This document shows, piece by piece, positions 34,065 through 47,644 of a stretch of 64,000 nt of DNA. The DNA comes from Cordilura impudica (Eukaryota; Arthropoda; Insecta; Diptera; Scathophagidae): NCBI GenBank assembly GCA_963682025.1, contig OY821518.1, positions 148,991,581 through 149,055,580 of the forward strand, read 5' to 3'. Each line of letters begins with the position of its first letter. The stretch's first letter is position 1. Position numbers and translations under genes: made by a program. The notes beneath the pieces were generated by a model, which was not told the DNA's origin, searched no databases, and saw only the letters and a program-made list of their open reading frames with translations.

Positions 34065-36195
34065 AAAAATCCTCTTTGAATTAAATAAAATTTTTACTAA
34101 ATTTTAATATTAAAAAAAAATTTAGTAAATGTAGTAAGTAGCCTTTTTTAAAGTACCGTTTTTTAATAAAAGAACCTTTTTAACCTTTTTTTAAAAAGGG
34201 TATAATTTAAAAAAAAAAAAGTACCATTTGAAAAAAATACGTATTTTTAAAGGTACCCTTTTTGAAACGGTAACCCTTAAAAAAAATCCGTTTTATAAAA
34301 CACTTATTACAAATAAATTATAAATCATAAGCGTTTGCGTTTTAGTAGGCTCCGAAGAAATAATTTAATCTGAATGGCAGTTTTTCATATTTGTCGTGCG
34401 TCTTTGGATTAAGGAAGATAGCAACGCCTCACTTTTTAAGAAAATAAATTTCGAGCAATACAAGTAGAAATTGTTGTTTTAACACTTCGTCTACTTTACA
34501 GAAAATTATCAATTTTCAAAATAGTTTTTATGTTAAAATTTTTTGTTTTATTTTTTTTTTTTTTTAAGTAGTACATATTGTAATTTTTCTATATTTATAC
34601 ATCAAAATTTCATTTTTATTTTATTTTTTAATTTTATTTTATTTTATTCTTGTTTTTATATTTTAATTTTGTTTTTAATTTAATTTTTCTTTCTTATGTT
34701 TAATGCTTAATATTTATGTTTAATGTTTACTGCTATTCGTTTACTAGTAACTCAGTTTTTTTTAATTTCTTTTTTTTATTAAATGTAAATATTGAGATAA
34801 TAGCTTTAAGTTCTATTGTACATCATACGTCATAATTAAATTTAACATAATAATAACCTTCTCTGTTTGTTTGAAGATTACACGTCTTGTTGAGTGGGGT
34901 ACCAAAATTTAATAAATTAATAAATAAAACTAGCCTTTTCTTGGTGGTTGTTGAAAACTTTAGAAACTAGTGAAAATAAAAAATGCATTTATTTTTCAAA
35001 TAAAACACATAATGTCATTATCAGTAGGGATAACTGGCTAAATCTGGTCAAAACTACAGTTTGGTACCCAGTATGACATGTCTTTTTGTGAGCATTCCTT
35101 TCTGTTAATATTGAAGTAGTCGGTTTAATTGCCCACTATCAGAAATATTATTAATGTAATTGCTATTTAATATTTTGAGATAACAACATTCTTAGAAAAG
35201 TGATTGGATTTCAGTTATTTCCAACGTTATACAATGAGTATTTCACATGATGTTATTTAGATTTGTAGTATGTAAGTATATAAAACGCATTTAAGCATTT
35301 TCTGTTTTCAGTATTATTAATTGTGTCCAACTGGTCCATTTAAAAACGTAATGGACCACATTCCCTATATCATTTTATTTATCATTTCTACCCTTTACCA
35401 AGTATTGTTATGTGCTTGATTATTTGGAACCTTAGTCCCTTTCCCGGTAGCATATTTTCGGCCCAGAATGATAATAACTTTCTTACTTTATTCCTACACT
35501 TAAATATCAAATGCAATAGATTTTCATGACATCTTTAGTTAAAGCTCAACAACTTTTGATAATCATAATAATTGTTATAACCGCTATAGAGCCAGGATTT
35601 CTTATACAATAACAAATTTATTTAACAACTTATCGAATCATTAAATGTATCGCTCACATCACATCCAAACGCAACTGAAACGAAACATGCCATCATAAAT
35701 TTAACAACAATTGACATTTGAACAATAGCAAAACACAAAGTACTTAAAGCAATTAAATGACTCAAACTGTTAATGTCATATTTTGCAATTAGACATGGAA
35801 AAAGCTTGAGATGTCAAATACAACAACTCGAAAAAGAGAGATACAAAAACCCTCAAAGTAATAAATTGTAAACATGAAGTTTATTTTACCGGTGTATATA
35901 TAAAATAAAAAATAAAAATAATAAAACAAAACAAATTTTGAATAACAAATAAATAAACCAGTGATTTGTTTTGCAAAACTCAGAGATCTACACTTCACTC
36001 TCTCAAATACTCATTGCTCTCCACATGAAGTGAGTTTGAAAATGTGAAGACTTAACGAAGATTACTTTTAGCTGAGAGTTGGCACCAGTGTTGCCAGAAA
36101 ACATTTTTTTACTTTAGTACTACCAAAAATAATTGACTCCGGGAAGATTGATTTAGCCTGGGCCGACCATAACTTTTATTTTAAAAATGTCAATT
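34065..36195. other. No gene recognised
   Basis: Homopolymer-rich. 34140-34320 holds repeated AAAAGTACC/GGTACCCTTTTT-type pieces in both orientations; 34540-34720 is T-rich low complexity. A CAGTGTTGCCAG motif at 36089 resembles a hAT end but has no TSD partner. Confidence 0.45.
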
Positions 36196-36198
36196 TAA

Positions 36199-36721
36199 AG
36201 TGGGATATACACGGTCAAAATGATTGAACTGCATTTTGGTGGTATTAGTGAAAATGTGTTTGTATGTGTCACACCGACGATGATTGAAGCAAAATCAAAA
36301 ATTTTAGATTTTCTGCTTGCATGACGTACGAATTTGATGTGTGTATATCGTTGATTGATCAAGCATGTTCTCATTTTTAATGTGACTTTGGAGCAAATGG
36401 TTGTGAGGAGATGTCGGATGAAAGGAAAAATATTTTAGAATTGCTGGAAGCTTAAGTTAAGTTTTCATGGGTAAATGAATTCCTTTTTTTAACCACTCCT
36501 TCATCCAGATACGTCTCTTCTTCTTTTTTCATTTTCTTTTGCTTTTAAGCACACTGCCAAAATGGCGACAAGTGTATCGTCCGCTACCGGCATGATGTTT
36601 ACCGCACAAAATCAAAAACCAAATGAATGATTGAAGTGCTATGCAGTACCGTGTATGTTCAAAGCTTCATGTACACATACATAAATTTGATGTCAAGCAT
36701 TTTGACCGTGTATACTGGCCT
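36199..36721. mobile_element. PIF/Harbinger-type MITE, TAA duplication
   Basis: 523 bp. Ends AGTGGGATATACACGGTCAA and complement AGGCCAGTATACACGGTCAA, flanked by TAA at 36196-36198 and 36722-36724. No coding. The right end is close to the right end of the element 56299-59391. Confidence 0.78.
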
Positions 36722-37129
36722 TAAGCACTAATACATATAACTACATGGATGTACATTTATTTTTAAAAAATCGGTCTACAGTATGCGAAATTACTTTGTA
36801 GTATTAATTTTCATTCTTTCTGTATTTTATAAAAGCTTAAAATTTTTCATAAACAATTACCATTCTCTTTCTTTAAAAATATTGAAATTTGAGCAAACTT
36901 TTAATAAACGCAATTTGTAAATTATTTGATTTACAATTATAAGAGTTGGTGTAAACATAAAGTTGTATTTTTCATTTAAATGCTTATATTGTGGAAAGGA
37001 AAAGACAATTAAAATACTGAGGAAAGGGCTCAAATTAAAATTTTAATTGAAAAAGCATACTCGAATTGAGAAATTTTGAAATACAACAAAAATCTTATAC
37101 ATTTTCTGAAGAAATCAAAGAAATACGAA

Positions 37130-37745
37130 AGTGACAAAATGACAAATTGGACAGGTTAAGGTAGAAGCTTCCCATTAGGAAACTTCGAGTTCAACAAACT
37201 ATATCAAAAGATTCCAATATAAATGGAGAAAATCAACGACAGCTTCCATTAACCTCAGTTCATAAAACGTGTAGATTAGACTTTGCAAGATATTGCATAC
37301 CATGATTAACTGAGTGGGAAAATATGGGCACAGTTATTACTGACATGATTTGAAGAAGCCAAACACTTCTAAACTGAGTAAAGCCGTGTGTTATGGTTTG
37401 GGGAGGTTTCATATATCGCGCAGGATGTATTTGTCTATTATTTTGAGGAATATGTGGAGAAAAATTACTTTGCAACAGGAAAGTTACAAAAGCTTATCTT
37501 TCATTGGCTTCAATCCCAATTCTAGTCTGGCTCGTTATAAGCCCGGACTGAAATACCATTGAAAAAGATTGGCCAATTGGTCAAAAACTCTTTATGAAAA
37601 AGGAAAGCAATACAATATCATAAATGATTTAAAAATGGCTATTCTCCAAGAATGGCTAGATATTGAGATAATAACACTTAAAAACTTGTGGAATCAATTT
37701 CAATCTGACTTTTCGTTGTCACATCAAATTGAGGAGGAATGACTT
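37130..37745 (+). pseudogene. Tc1-like transposase remnant
   Basis: Catalytic-domain residue of a Tc1-type enzyme. Around 37390-37450 the sequence reads VMVWGGF-like text across a frame change. At 37530-37570 an SPDLN-equivalent is damaged. The C-terminal part (37575-37740) reads LYEKGKQYNIINDLKMAILQ in one frame, with EWLDIEI following. Several stops. No inverted ends recognised with certainty. Confidence 0.6.
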
Positions 37746-37749
37746 AATA

Positions 37750-40700
37750 TTAATACATTCATCATATAAACTCTTATGGTCAATAAAAATTTGTTTTAAT
37801 ATTTTTTTATGAAGAGCGCTTATATAAATTTCACATTATACAATTTTTTGTTATAACTTTTTTTTTTTATTAATTAATTTAAAAACGTAAGATTATTTTT
37901 TTTTTTTTTTGCAATTATTAAGAATTAATTATTTTTTCGTTTTCGTCAATAATTTAAAACAAACTTTATCGTTTATATAAATTTCGCTTACTACATGTTT
38001 CTATATATATGTATTTATTGAATTCGAAGCGAACAACCTTGAAAACTTTGTTGAGAAAAAAATTTATTTATTTAAATTAATTAAATACACAGAAAGATCT
38101 ATAACATAAAACCAAGTTACCAAGTAAAATCTCATACCCGAGTTTTGAGGGCATATCACCTCATCTGGCAGCACTGGTTTGCATTTAATTAGTGAGCGCC
38201 ATTATACGAGTACATACAAACAAACGAGTATTTGTAGAATGTATTATTATCATCATTATTGGGTTTTCAACTTTTGCTAAGTTTGAATTTACTATTACTT
38301 TACTGCTTGAACGAATCATACGTTCGCTTTAATACTTTAGTTTCTGTAACGATACTTTCCAAAGCGGACGTTAGAGCGCGTTAACAACACTGCAATTGCT
38401 AAGTGTACAACGATTTTGAAATTTTTAACGAAGCATTGTGGATTTAACAAAATTAAACTAAATCTTTCCAAAAATAATTGTAACAAAAAGGTGAATTATT
38501 AATATAGAACGAAAAAACGAAAAATATTTTATACTAAGACAATTTTTTACTTAAAATGATAAGTAAAAACTTCGTTTATTATATGCTTAAATCAAAAATA
38601 TTCATATTTATATGTACATATGTCCTTGTTAAAATCGTCGAATCGTTTAATTTCGTTTGTTGACATGTATCTGAATATATGTATTATGATGTACTCGTAT
38701 TTTATCTGACTGTGTATTAATGTGACTGACTGTATTTCGAATGCCAGTAAAATGGTTTTTCCTTAAGTGTATGCACGAGTACGTACATATGTATGTTGAG
38801 AAACAAAATAAACAAATTGAAAGCGATGAAAAAATTTTAAAGGTCTAAAAATAGAATAGATGTGCAAACTAAAAGTGAAATAAATTTCGAAATCAGTCAT
38901 GACAACAACAACGTTTTCGCTATCGCTGAGTGTAATAATTGTTTGTTTTCGTCTGTTTTGTTCTAAGAATGTTTATCTGGTTTGTCTGGTGTGTTGATAA
39001 AGACGGTTTACAAAATAGATTTTACACACTTTAGTGTAAATTTTGTTGGGTAAAATAGAATAGAAAATTACAAATGATAAATTAAAAACTTTTTTATATT
39101 ATAAAAGTACGAAGAATCGCCATTTCGTCGTTATTTAATGTATTTAATAACATTAATTTTTTTCTCAACGTGGATTCAATGAAAAATCTGAAATCAGATC
39201 TGAAATTGTCATTTGGATTTTATAAAAAAGCTGTAAAATCACTTGTTTACAACCACATATATATGTATATTAATAAATGAAGATATCCCTGTAATACTCA
39301 TATTTTTATAAATTAGTTTGCTTGAACAAAACAATATTTTCTTGTTTTTTTAAGGAAACATTTTGCCTAATTTTAGGATTTCCTAGAAATATTTCGGTAT
39401 ATAATTTAAATATAGCAAAAATATAAAACTATTACAATTGCGTTTATTAACTCAAAGTTGCTTCTTATTTCAGAATTTATTTATTTGCCTAAATTTGTAA
39501 TTTTACGAAATACGAGTAAATGCCTGTTTACACTTTTTATTCAAGAAATTATAATTCTCAAACATTTAAAAAGATTCTAATCAGTATCATTGTTGTTACA
39601 CGATTATTAGTCACTTTTTTGCAAATGAAGACAAAATCTAATGACCAATAGTTTTTCGAATTGTATAACATGGAAGGATTTTATTATGTGAATAAATTAA
39701 ATTGTCTTAGAGAATTTCTTTGTGAAACCTATTTAAAATTAATAAAATGGCTTCGTTGTTTTTATTGCCATATTATTATATCTGCTATATTTTCATAAGT
39801 GTTATTTTCTGCTTGAAAAAAATAATTAAAAAACTACTTTTATTTTTTGACCTTTATGATAAAAGGTCTTGTATAACTGTTACGGTCTCTGATATATACA
39901 CATGTGGGAATTAAAATTGGACCACCTGTGTATATCTTAAATTTTTTGTAGTAACTTTCATCAGAAAAAAACGGACTGTCGGCTTCTTTTAAAAAACTAA
40001 GTATACAAAACTTATCACAGATTGAAGTTTCTTTTAATAGCACCCACCTTTTCATTGGGTGTGATTTTATAACTAAAATTAGCTTCAGAACTAAAGCGTG
40101 TAAACGAAAAAAAAATTACATTTTATTTTAATAACAATAAAAATTATAATAATTCCACAATTTAACAAGGTAATTCATAGTTTTTTAAATTGAAATTTTT
40201 TTTAACAGTATTAGTCAACGTTACTTACAGGTTTTTCTTAAAACATCTTTAGTAGTTTTTCCTAGCAGTTGTTTAACTAAAGCCCAAAATTTATGCATCA
40301 ACCGCAAGTCTGGACTTTAAAGGGTGTTGCAATTGTTTTTGTACAAATCAAACGAATATTATATTGAACCATTTCAGTGTTGGTCTAGACTCTCGAGTAT
40401 TTGATCGATGCTATAAATAGGTTGAATATAGCATTTTTATGCAACTAGAAATTAAATTAATATATTTTGGGCAATTTATCCACTTTTTTGTATATTCGCT
40501 TACTTTTTAAATATCACCCAATGTAACCATTATAATATTGTTCGCCTGTAAGTTGCTAAAATTAACGTCCATTTGAAACATCCTTTAAATTTATTCAGCA
40601 CTGTTCTTAAAAATTTTCTCGATCAATTATTGGCCCTTTTATAACTGTTTTGGTATTCGTATTATCAAACCTCTTAAGGAAAGGTTAGGTTTTCGTATCA

Positions 40701-41715
40701 AAACTCTCTTTATAATTGGTTGCTAATATACGATCAATAAATCTAGAGTGTCATTCAGATCCAGTTTTTTGCTACCCGGGGCGTATTAGATAGCAGTTAG
40801 ATAACTAAAAAATTATCCAATAATTTTATTTTTACTTTTTTGCAATTTTGATGTTTTCTTCTTGACATAAAAATTTAAACCTTCATGATTTAATATCCTG
40901 GAGAGATTACAGAACTCACATAGTAATGGGAATTTTCCAGTTTGTTGAATGAGTATTATTTACATTTGAAAATGTAAAAAACTTTTCGTATTATGCATTA
41001 TTTCTCAGGAACTATAGACGAGATTTTTACAAACTATACAACATTTATATGACATATATCTACTTTCAACACATAGCTTCAATTAATAATTAAAAATCAG
41101 TATTTAAAAAAAAAAAAAAATAAATAATCCTGTATTTTGATGGTAATACTTCTATATATTTTTTCTATAATCATGATTTTAAATAAATCACGAAGTAATA
41201 GCATTCGTTTTGAAGGAGTTATTACCGACAGTTTGTGTATGTGTAAAAATCTAAATTTAATTGTTTACGATATAATTGATCCAAGTGAGATCTCATACTG
41301 TATATTTTGTTAGTATTTGATCAGTAGTTCGTGAGAAATTACACATATTTCTAAGAAGGCGGATGTAGCTACTTTTAGTTTTAAAGCCACGTCCATGAAA
41401 AGAAAAGCGAAATAAATTTATCTATTAGATTAAGAAGTTCTTTAAAAGCCGATAGACCATTTACGTCCCTGTATGAAGCAGCCTCCAGATATTTACTTAA
41501 ATCTTTCTAAGGGCATTCACATATGCTAAATTTGACTTAAATTTGCCAGAAATAATAAAAATTTATTCATTATTCTTTTTTATTTTATAAATGTATCATA
41601 AATTAAACAAAACAAATTATTTTTTTCAGATTTTTCTTTTAACTCTTAGTATTACTTTTATAACCTAGACTTAAAAATACCGTCAGTGTGTTAGAGTATA
41701 CATATGTTATTTATA
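37750..41715. other. Long stretch without recognised elements
   Basis: AT-rich, with no transposon signature I can support. A 71-codon frame on the minus strand at 39840-40055 (…SFLKEADSPFFSDESYYKK…) has a protein-like composition, but I recognise no family. The GC-richer patch near 38340-38520 is discussed as a finding. Confidence 0.45.
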
Positions 41716-41721
41716 TGATTG

Positions 41722-41952
41722 ATGGTATTCAGCAAAACAGTTTTTTTTCTCATTTACGCATAAAAACATTGCAGTGAGAGCATTTGGACTGAGGCTGATA
41801 CTATATATTTTTCATGCTGCAAACTTCGCATCTTCCTCTTTTTTCTACAAATGTTGGCAAATGTGCTCCTCTGTTTCCAAGACTTGCATATCTTAGTGAG
41901 GAAAAATTTGCTTTACGCCTTTTGTTAGAAGAGGAGATTGAAATTTTTGTCT
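41722..41952 (-). pseudogene. piggyBac-type transposase C-terminus (Cys-rich)
   Basis: On the minus strand KRRKANFSSLRYASLGNRGA precedes RGRCEVCSMKN, SKCSHCNVFM and, after a one-base frame change, CVNEKKNCFAEYH. The spacing C-x2-C, C-x2-C, C..C..H matches the C-terminal zinc-binding domain of piggyBac transposases. The upstream catalytic domain is not seen; a mini-me-like repeat abuts at 41955. Confidence 0.65.
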
Positions 41953-41954
41953 AG

Positions 41955-42200
41955 ATGTTCTTTATACCCTATACCTATGTTTGTAACTACCAAAAGTATT
42001 TGACCCATCGATTATATCGAGAAAGTGATTCTGAGTTGATATATCGATGTCCGTCTGTCCATCCGTCTGTCCGTCTGTGTGTCCAAGTAAACCTTGCAAT
42101 AAAACTACTAGTCGCAAATATGAATATATTTTGCTAAAATTTTATATATGTAACTTCTATCGGGCATATGATGAAACTGGTAATCGGTGCATGTTCAGAC
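41955..42200 (+). repeat. mini-me-like repeat, second subfamily
   Basis: TATACCCTATACCTATG, then GATATATCGATGTCCGTCTG, a GTCC/GTCT array (to ~42080) and 'aaaccttgcaataaaactactagtcgcaa'. Related to 11818-12105; the right end is indistinct, possibly to 42430. Confidence 0.65.
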
Positions 42201-42434
42201 CTAGTCTTCATACAAATTACCACTATGAGATCGTAAGATCCAAATTATCACATAGATCTTGGTCAATTTTGTTATTTTGTGTTTGTGTTTTATCAGTAGT
42301 CCAAAAACAAAACCTTATAGGGCAATTCAAATCTTCACTTAAATCTATCAAAAAACTGATTTTCCCCAAATTTGGTTTGTATATGTCTTTGCAAAAAATA
42401 AGTGACCTTACCAAATATGGTCAGGATCGGTGAT

Positions 42435-43828
42435 CGGTGATTGTAAGCTAACTTATTATTTAAAAAAAATATCAATTAAATTTTTAAGAAATTTTTTTAT
42501 TGCGTTTTAAACCATGCAGTTTTTCACTTATCACTGCAACAAAATTTTCTGATTGACGAACTTTCTCTGTCTGTCAAAAGAAGTGCCGTCATTGGAAAGG
42601 TAATTAGTACGAAAAAAGTTCTTCAGACCGACAGACGGCTCGCACACTTTAATAGTCTAAACATCGTGGTACTTATAAGTGCCGTACTGTAAGATAGGAA
42701 AGGGTTAAGTGATTGGACCAATAATAATAATAATCACATTCAACAATTCCTAACTATTTTACTCAAAATTTTTTTTGATGATTATTGTCTATATCCACAA
42801 CCTCACTAGGAATAGCCTCACCCGAGGTCCTTTTCCAAAAATAATATTATAGTGGATCTATACCGAATTATGATATTACCTAATATATATATATATATAT
42901 TTTTTTTTTTTTTGTAATATATCGGGCATCTAATAAAAATTATTTGAAAAAATATTATTTCACGAACAGTCAGTCTACAGTTTGATATTTGTATTTAATA
43001 ATATTTGTTGTATTATGTAGTTGTTTTTGGTTTTGACTATATGACGCCGGTTTTGTTTTAGATTCTTGACTTGAATTTCAAGTAGTTAAAGTACTAAATT
43101 ACAAAACAATACAAAATTACTTGCACTTGTTAATGTGTCGGTTAATTTATTTTTCTTGTTTTGCTTTTCGTCTTGTTTTTTCTTTACCGAAAGTCTGTCT
43201 GTCCGTCAGTTTCATATGACTTAAACTTGTATTCATTGTTGTAATGTTTTTTTTTTTTGCAATTATTTTTAATGAAGTGCACACAATTGTTTTTTGTTTT
43301 GTTTTTCTTTTTGGCTATTTTTATTTGTTGATCTTAAATTTACATTTATTTCTGAATTATGTATTTCATTTATATATGTATATGTATGTATATGTTTCAT
43401 CTTTTGTTTCTCTTCAAGTTTCCTTTCTTCTAAATTTATGCGGTTTGTTTAGTAACAATTGACGTTCTCGAAACTTGTTTTAAACCTTGACTTTTATTTT
43501 AAAACTTTAATTTGTTATATATTTATATATTGTTTTAATTTAACATTTCTAAGTAGTTTTTGTAGCTTTTGTTTTCATTTCTCTATGAAAAAAATTTTCT
43601 ATTTCATGGCGAACAAATTGAAATTTCATGTTATACAAAAAACAAAAAACAAAAAAAAAAAAAAAAAAAAAAAAAACAAAAATACAAATCGCGTGTGAAT
43701 CTGGCAACGGTTGTTTGTTAAAAATTGTAATAAGATTTTTTTAAAGCACAACTACACGCAATTTTCACATTTCTTTATAAACTTTATTCGTAGTTATTGA
43801 ATATGAAGTTTAAAAGTAATATACAAAA

Positions 43829-43876
<48 letters not shown>

Positions 43877-44488
43877 TTTCGTTCTATATTATAGAGAAAG
43901 TGACTTTAATTTGAAATTTTATTGATTTGTAAATGAAATGAATTATGTAGTCTGAATAATTTAAATATGTTTTTGAATAATCTTAAAGTGAGATGTGCTA
44001 GAATGTTGAAGAATTTTTAAAACAGTAGGAATTTTACACTTTTATGTAAATTAAAACTTTAAATATCTACACATGGAATTTTTGATATTATAAGTTGTTA
44101 AACAATATTTATTTAGAAAATCCAATGTCGCCATTTCAATAAAAATGCGGGTTAATTTTTTTTCTTTTCATTTATAAAAAAAAAAAAAAAAAATACCCAC
44201 AATATATATTTCACCTGTTTGTTCTATATCTTGAAACAATATGAATGTGTCTGTTGTAGTTTTGATACTCGCTCGTACATATAATTTAATAAATATTATT
44301 ATATTTATTTCATTTTTATAGAATTAATTTATTCTGTAAAATTATTTTTAAAATTGCGGTTAACCACTAATTAATATTATATAAATCTGTTGTTGTTGTT
44401 ATTTGAAATGAATGCATACATTTTAGTCTCATGTATGGAATAACTGGCGCTTCGAAAGTTATTTTTCATTTGACGTTTGACAATTTTT

Positions 44489-44520
<32 letters not shown>

Positions 44521-44730
44521 TTTCAAAACAATTTCGTCATAATTTGATACTTTAGTAGTGATAATCTTAAAGGTCCACAAAATCGACAGTCTTTTGTTTT
44601 AAATTGAGGCAAAAAAGACAAACTTCGAAAGTAAAATGAAAGTGAGGAAACATTGAAAGAAATTTTCGTTATACAAAATCATCCATCTTCAAAACTGAAT
44701 GGTATTGTCTACCGGCAATATACCGTGAGA
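42435..44730. other. Microsatellite-rich DNA, no gene
   Basis: Contains a short (TA) run near 42885, an A26 run at 43651-43676, (AT)20 at 43832-43871 and a T30 run at 44490-44519. No coding signature. Confidence 0.6.
43832..43871. repeat. (AT)20 microsatellite
   Basis: Forty bases of uninterrupted AT dinucleotide. Confidence 0.97.
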
Positions 44731-45352
44731 TCGACGCACAGTGGTCAATTTCGCGAGATAGCGGTCAAAACTCTATAACTTTTGACCGGATTGGTATTTT
44801 TTTACGCAATTTGTTTTGTTCAATAGGAGGGACTTTAAGCTTCAATTTGCGTGTTCAAACGTAAAAATCGACTGATAGGAACGTAAGTAATTTGGAGTTA
44901 AAAATGCATTTTAATTTTTTGTTGAGTTTCCATGTAAAAGTTGAATATTTTGACATTTTAAACAGGTATTTTTTTTATAATTTCTTATTTTCTTCAATCG
45001 TATTTTACAACCAATACTTATTTATTATTCCTAAACTTAGTTTTGGTCATAAAATGCCAACATTTGGCCCCTGACATTTATTTAGTCTCAATATTCACAG
45101 GGGCCAAAGGTTGGTTTTTTTGGAAGAAAGCTAATTCTTGTGAGGATTAAACTGAAAAATAACACTGAAATTCCCAACAATATCAATACCATTTGGATAT
45201 ATTATATACAGAACACAACATCGATAAAATTTTAAGTAAACTTTTACTACTGATTTAAAGTGCACATATATTTTATTTAAATGTATTAATAAAAATTTAT
45301 ACTAAAATTAGAAACAAATTATAATCTTTAAACTAGTATTAATTAAACAATA

Positions 45353-47644
45353 TTAGTAAAAATTTCTTCCAAATAAATAGCTTTGATTTTCAATTTGCAG
45401 TAGTTGTTTAGCTACTTCATCTAACTCTAATGAGGTTGATTTCCATTTTTGTCGAATACTGGACATATATGGGTCTGATGTGCACAACAAAATATTAATA
45501 ACACCTTCATTAGTACAATATCTGGAAATTTTTCTTGTATTGTGCTCGCGAAAGAATCTGTAGTCTTTGTTCCTTTTTTCTTGGGCTTCTTCTGAGAGAT
45601 CTCCAATTGGAAGCATATTGTGCTGAATTATTTGTTCCCCATGGAACAAAATTTTGTGAACTGTGGTTGGCATATGTCTCCAAGAATATTTTTGGTTATA
45701 AAGGGTTGCTGTCTCATTAGCATACTGACCAAATTTTTTTGCATCTATCTTTTTGCTACATGCTATAACTTGTAATATGATTTGGAATCGTCGTATTAAA
45801 TCATAATCTACTCCAGTTATAGAAGCTGCAGTTTCTGGATCGGAAAAAAATCTCCTTGCTGTGTTTCCATCATTAGAATTTCCTTATCCTTGCTTTGGCT
45901 GGTCAATTATAAGGCCTATCTCACGGTATTTTTCTTGAATATCTTTTTTTTTTTTGCTTTCTTTTTTCCAAATTTTCTTTGTTGTTTCTCACTGTTTCGT
46001 CTAACGGGCCAAATTCCAAATCGTATCCCAATTTAAGAATATGCTCCATAAAACGAATTCTAGCATGAAGAGGTGACATTCCAAATTCATATGCTTCATT
46101 AAAACTATCGTCTTGTGTTGGTGGTTGGCTCAATTGACTTGATGTTTTTTGGCATATGGTGCAGCTTGACGATGACTTTTTTTTTGGTTAAAGCTTGTGC
46201 AACTTTTCCATCAATCATTGTGAGACACATTTTAAAATTTACTTCAATGTCTTGGTCATCAAATTTAAATGTTACTGGTTGAAGTTCTTTAATTTGATCA
46301 TTTATTTTTCGAACTTCTTCATCTATGACATCTTGAGTCTCCTTTTTGTAAGCAAACTTTATTGGTCTACAAAATTTTGTTGACGAGGGAATTTCATTCT
46401 TCCATACATATATATCTGCAGCTCTACTAGTTGACGGCTCTGAACCAATATAAGTATTTGTTAAACGTAATGGAACGAAAGAAATCATGAATAAATTGGC
46501 ATCTGATGAATTTTCCGCATTACATTGTTTGTATTGTTTCTGGCCAGAGGACCCATCACATCCCCATTTAGAAATTAAAGTCATGCTGCAATTTTTAAAC
46601 TTCTTTAAATAGTCAGCATCAAATGTCTTTAATAATCGTTCTGCAGTGTGTTCAAGAAGATCCTGCAATTTTATTTCTGCTGAACTTGAATTTACACTAA
46701 TAGCAGTTGGTGAAGGTAAGCAATCTTTTTTGGCAGAAACTATATCTCGATATGACGGAAAAATTCCACAATTTTTTTCATTGGTTCGCTTCCGCAATTC
46801 TGTATATTGGTTTTTAGTCATTTTCAAATCCAAAAATAGTGCAAATGCTTCTTCTGGAGTAAATTTATTTTCTTCAGTTGGTGTCGGCATACTTTCTAAA
46901 ATCCTTTTTGTGCGTCTGGGGCTTGCTTCCACTATTTTTTCAATGATAGCAATTTTACCCTTTTTAGTTTTCGATGGTTGAATTTGATGCAGAAATGAAT
47001 CCTTTATGATGCTACAAGAAACTTCTTCATTGATATGTTTAAGCTTGCGTCTTCGTGATCTTTCACTATTGGTTTTTAGTCATTTTCAAATCCAAAAATA
47101 GTGCAAATGCTTCTTCTGGAGTAAATTTATTTTCTTCAGTTGGTGTCGGCATACTTTCTAAAATCCTTTTTGTGCGTCTGGGGCTTGCTTCCACTATTTT
47201 TTCAATGATAGCAATTTTACCCTTTTTAGTTTTCGATGGTTGAATTTGATGCAGAAATGAATCCTTTATGATGCTACAAGAAACTTCTTCATTGATATGT
47301 TTAAGCTTGCGTCTTCGTGATCTTTCACTACAATTATCAATTGGCTTTGCTGGTCGACCACCTTTTCCAGTTTCCGTGGTAGTTACTGATGGCTTTTTAA
47401 GAATAAGTTTATTTCTTAGCCATTCTTGGTTGTGTGAGTAAAACAATTTCTTGTTTCTGGAACATTGATTGTACCGTTTTCTTAAAGTATTTAAAAAGTT
47501 TTTTATTTTTAAGTTATGAATTTTAATTTCTTGTTTGTCGCATATTTTGAAGAATGGATTATTCATTATATGTAAAATAATGTCGTTTTCATCTTTCCGT
47601 TCAAAATATATATCAGATAGAACACTATAACTGAATTTAGCCAT
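45353..47644 (-). pseudogene. Transib transposase (RAG1-related), disrupted
   Basis: The enzyme cuts at CACWGTG-type ends; RAG1 descends from this family. The N-terminal part (47644-47330) holds basic sequence including KGGRPAKPIDNCSERSRRRK. The core part (46932-46105) has LISKWGCDGSSGQKQYKQ (first catalytic Asp context), STKFCRPIKFAYKKET and MCLTMIDGKVAQAL (second Asp context). Then a CTIC zinc-binding piece, MSPLHARIRFMEHILKLGYD (near 46080-46015), NDGNTARRFF and ITGVDYDLIRRF (45880-45790), and IGDLSEEAQEKRNKDYRFFR (third acidic residue context, near 45600). Lesions: a 262-bp tandem duplication (46806-47329), frame changes at poly-T near 46180 and 45950, and a TAA stop near 45887. Family length is ~650-700 aa. 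Confidence 0.92.
46806..47329. repeat. Perfect 262-bp tandem duplication
   Basis: Unit 46806-47067 is repeated base for base at 47068-47329. It lies wholly inside the Transib transposase. Because 262 is not a multiple of three it shifts the frame and brings in an early stop. Confidence 0.95.

Noticed and set aside
36089..38180. CAGTGTTGCCAG at 36089 and GGCAGCACTGG at 38167 as ends of one hAT element
   Set aside because: The 8 bases outside each end (GTTGGCAC and GTTTGCAT) do not match, and nothing hAT-like lies between.
39840..40055. 71-codon frame on the minus strand as a small gene
   Set aside because: No domain, splice partner or repeat copy seen; it stays an unexplained frame.
40230..40740. 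Possible Tc1-like transposase remnant on the minus strand
   Set aside because: Translations in all frames gave only vague resemblance and no catalytic motif.
43244..43698. Two Phe/Leu-rich frames of 72 and 79 codons
   Set aside because: T-rich low-complexity DNA gives Phe-rich translations; no start context or domain.
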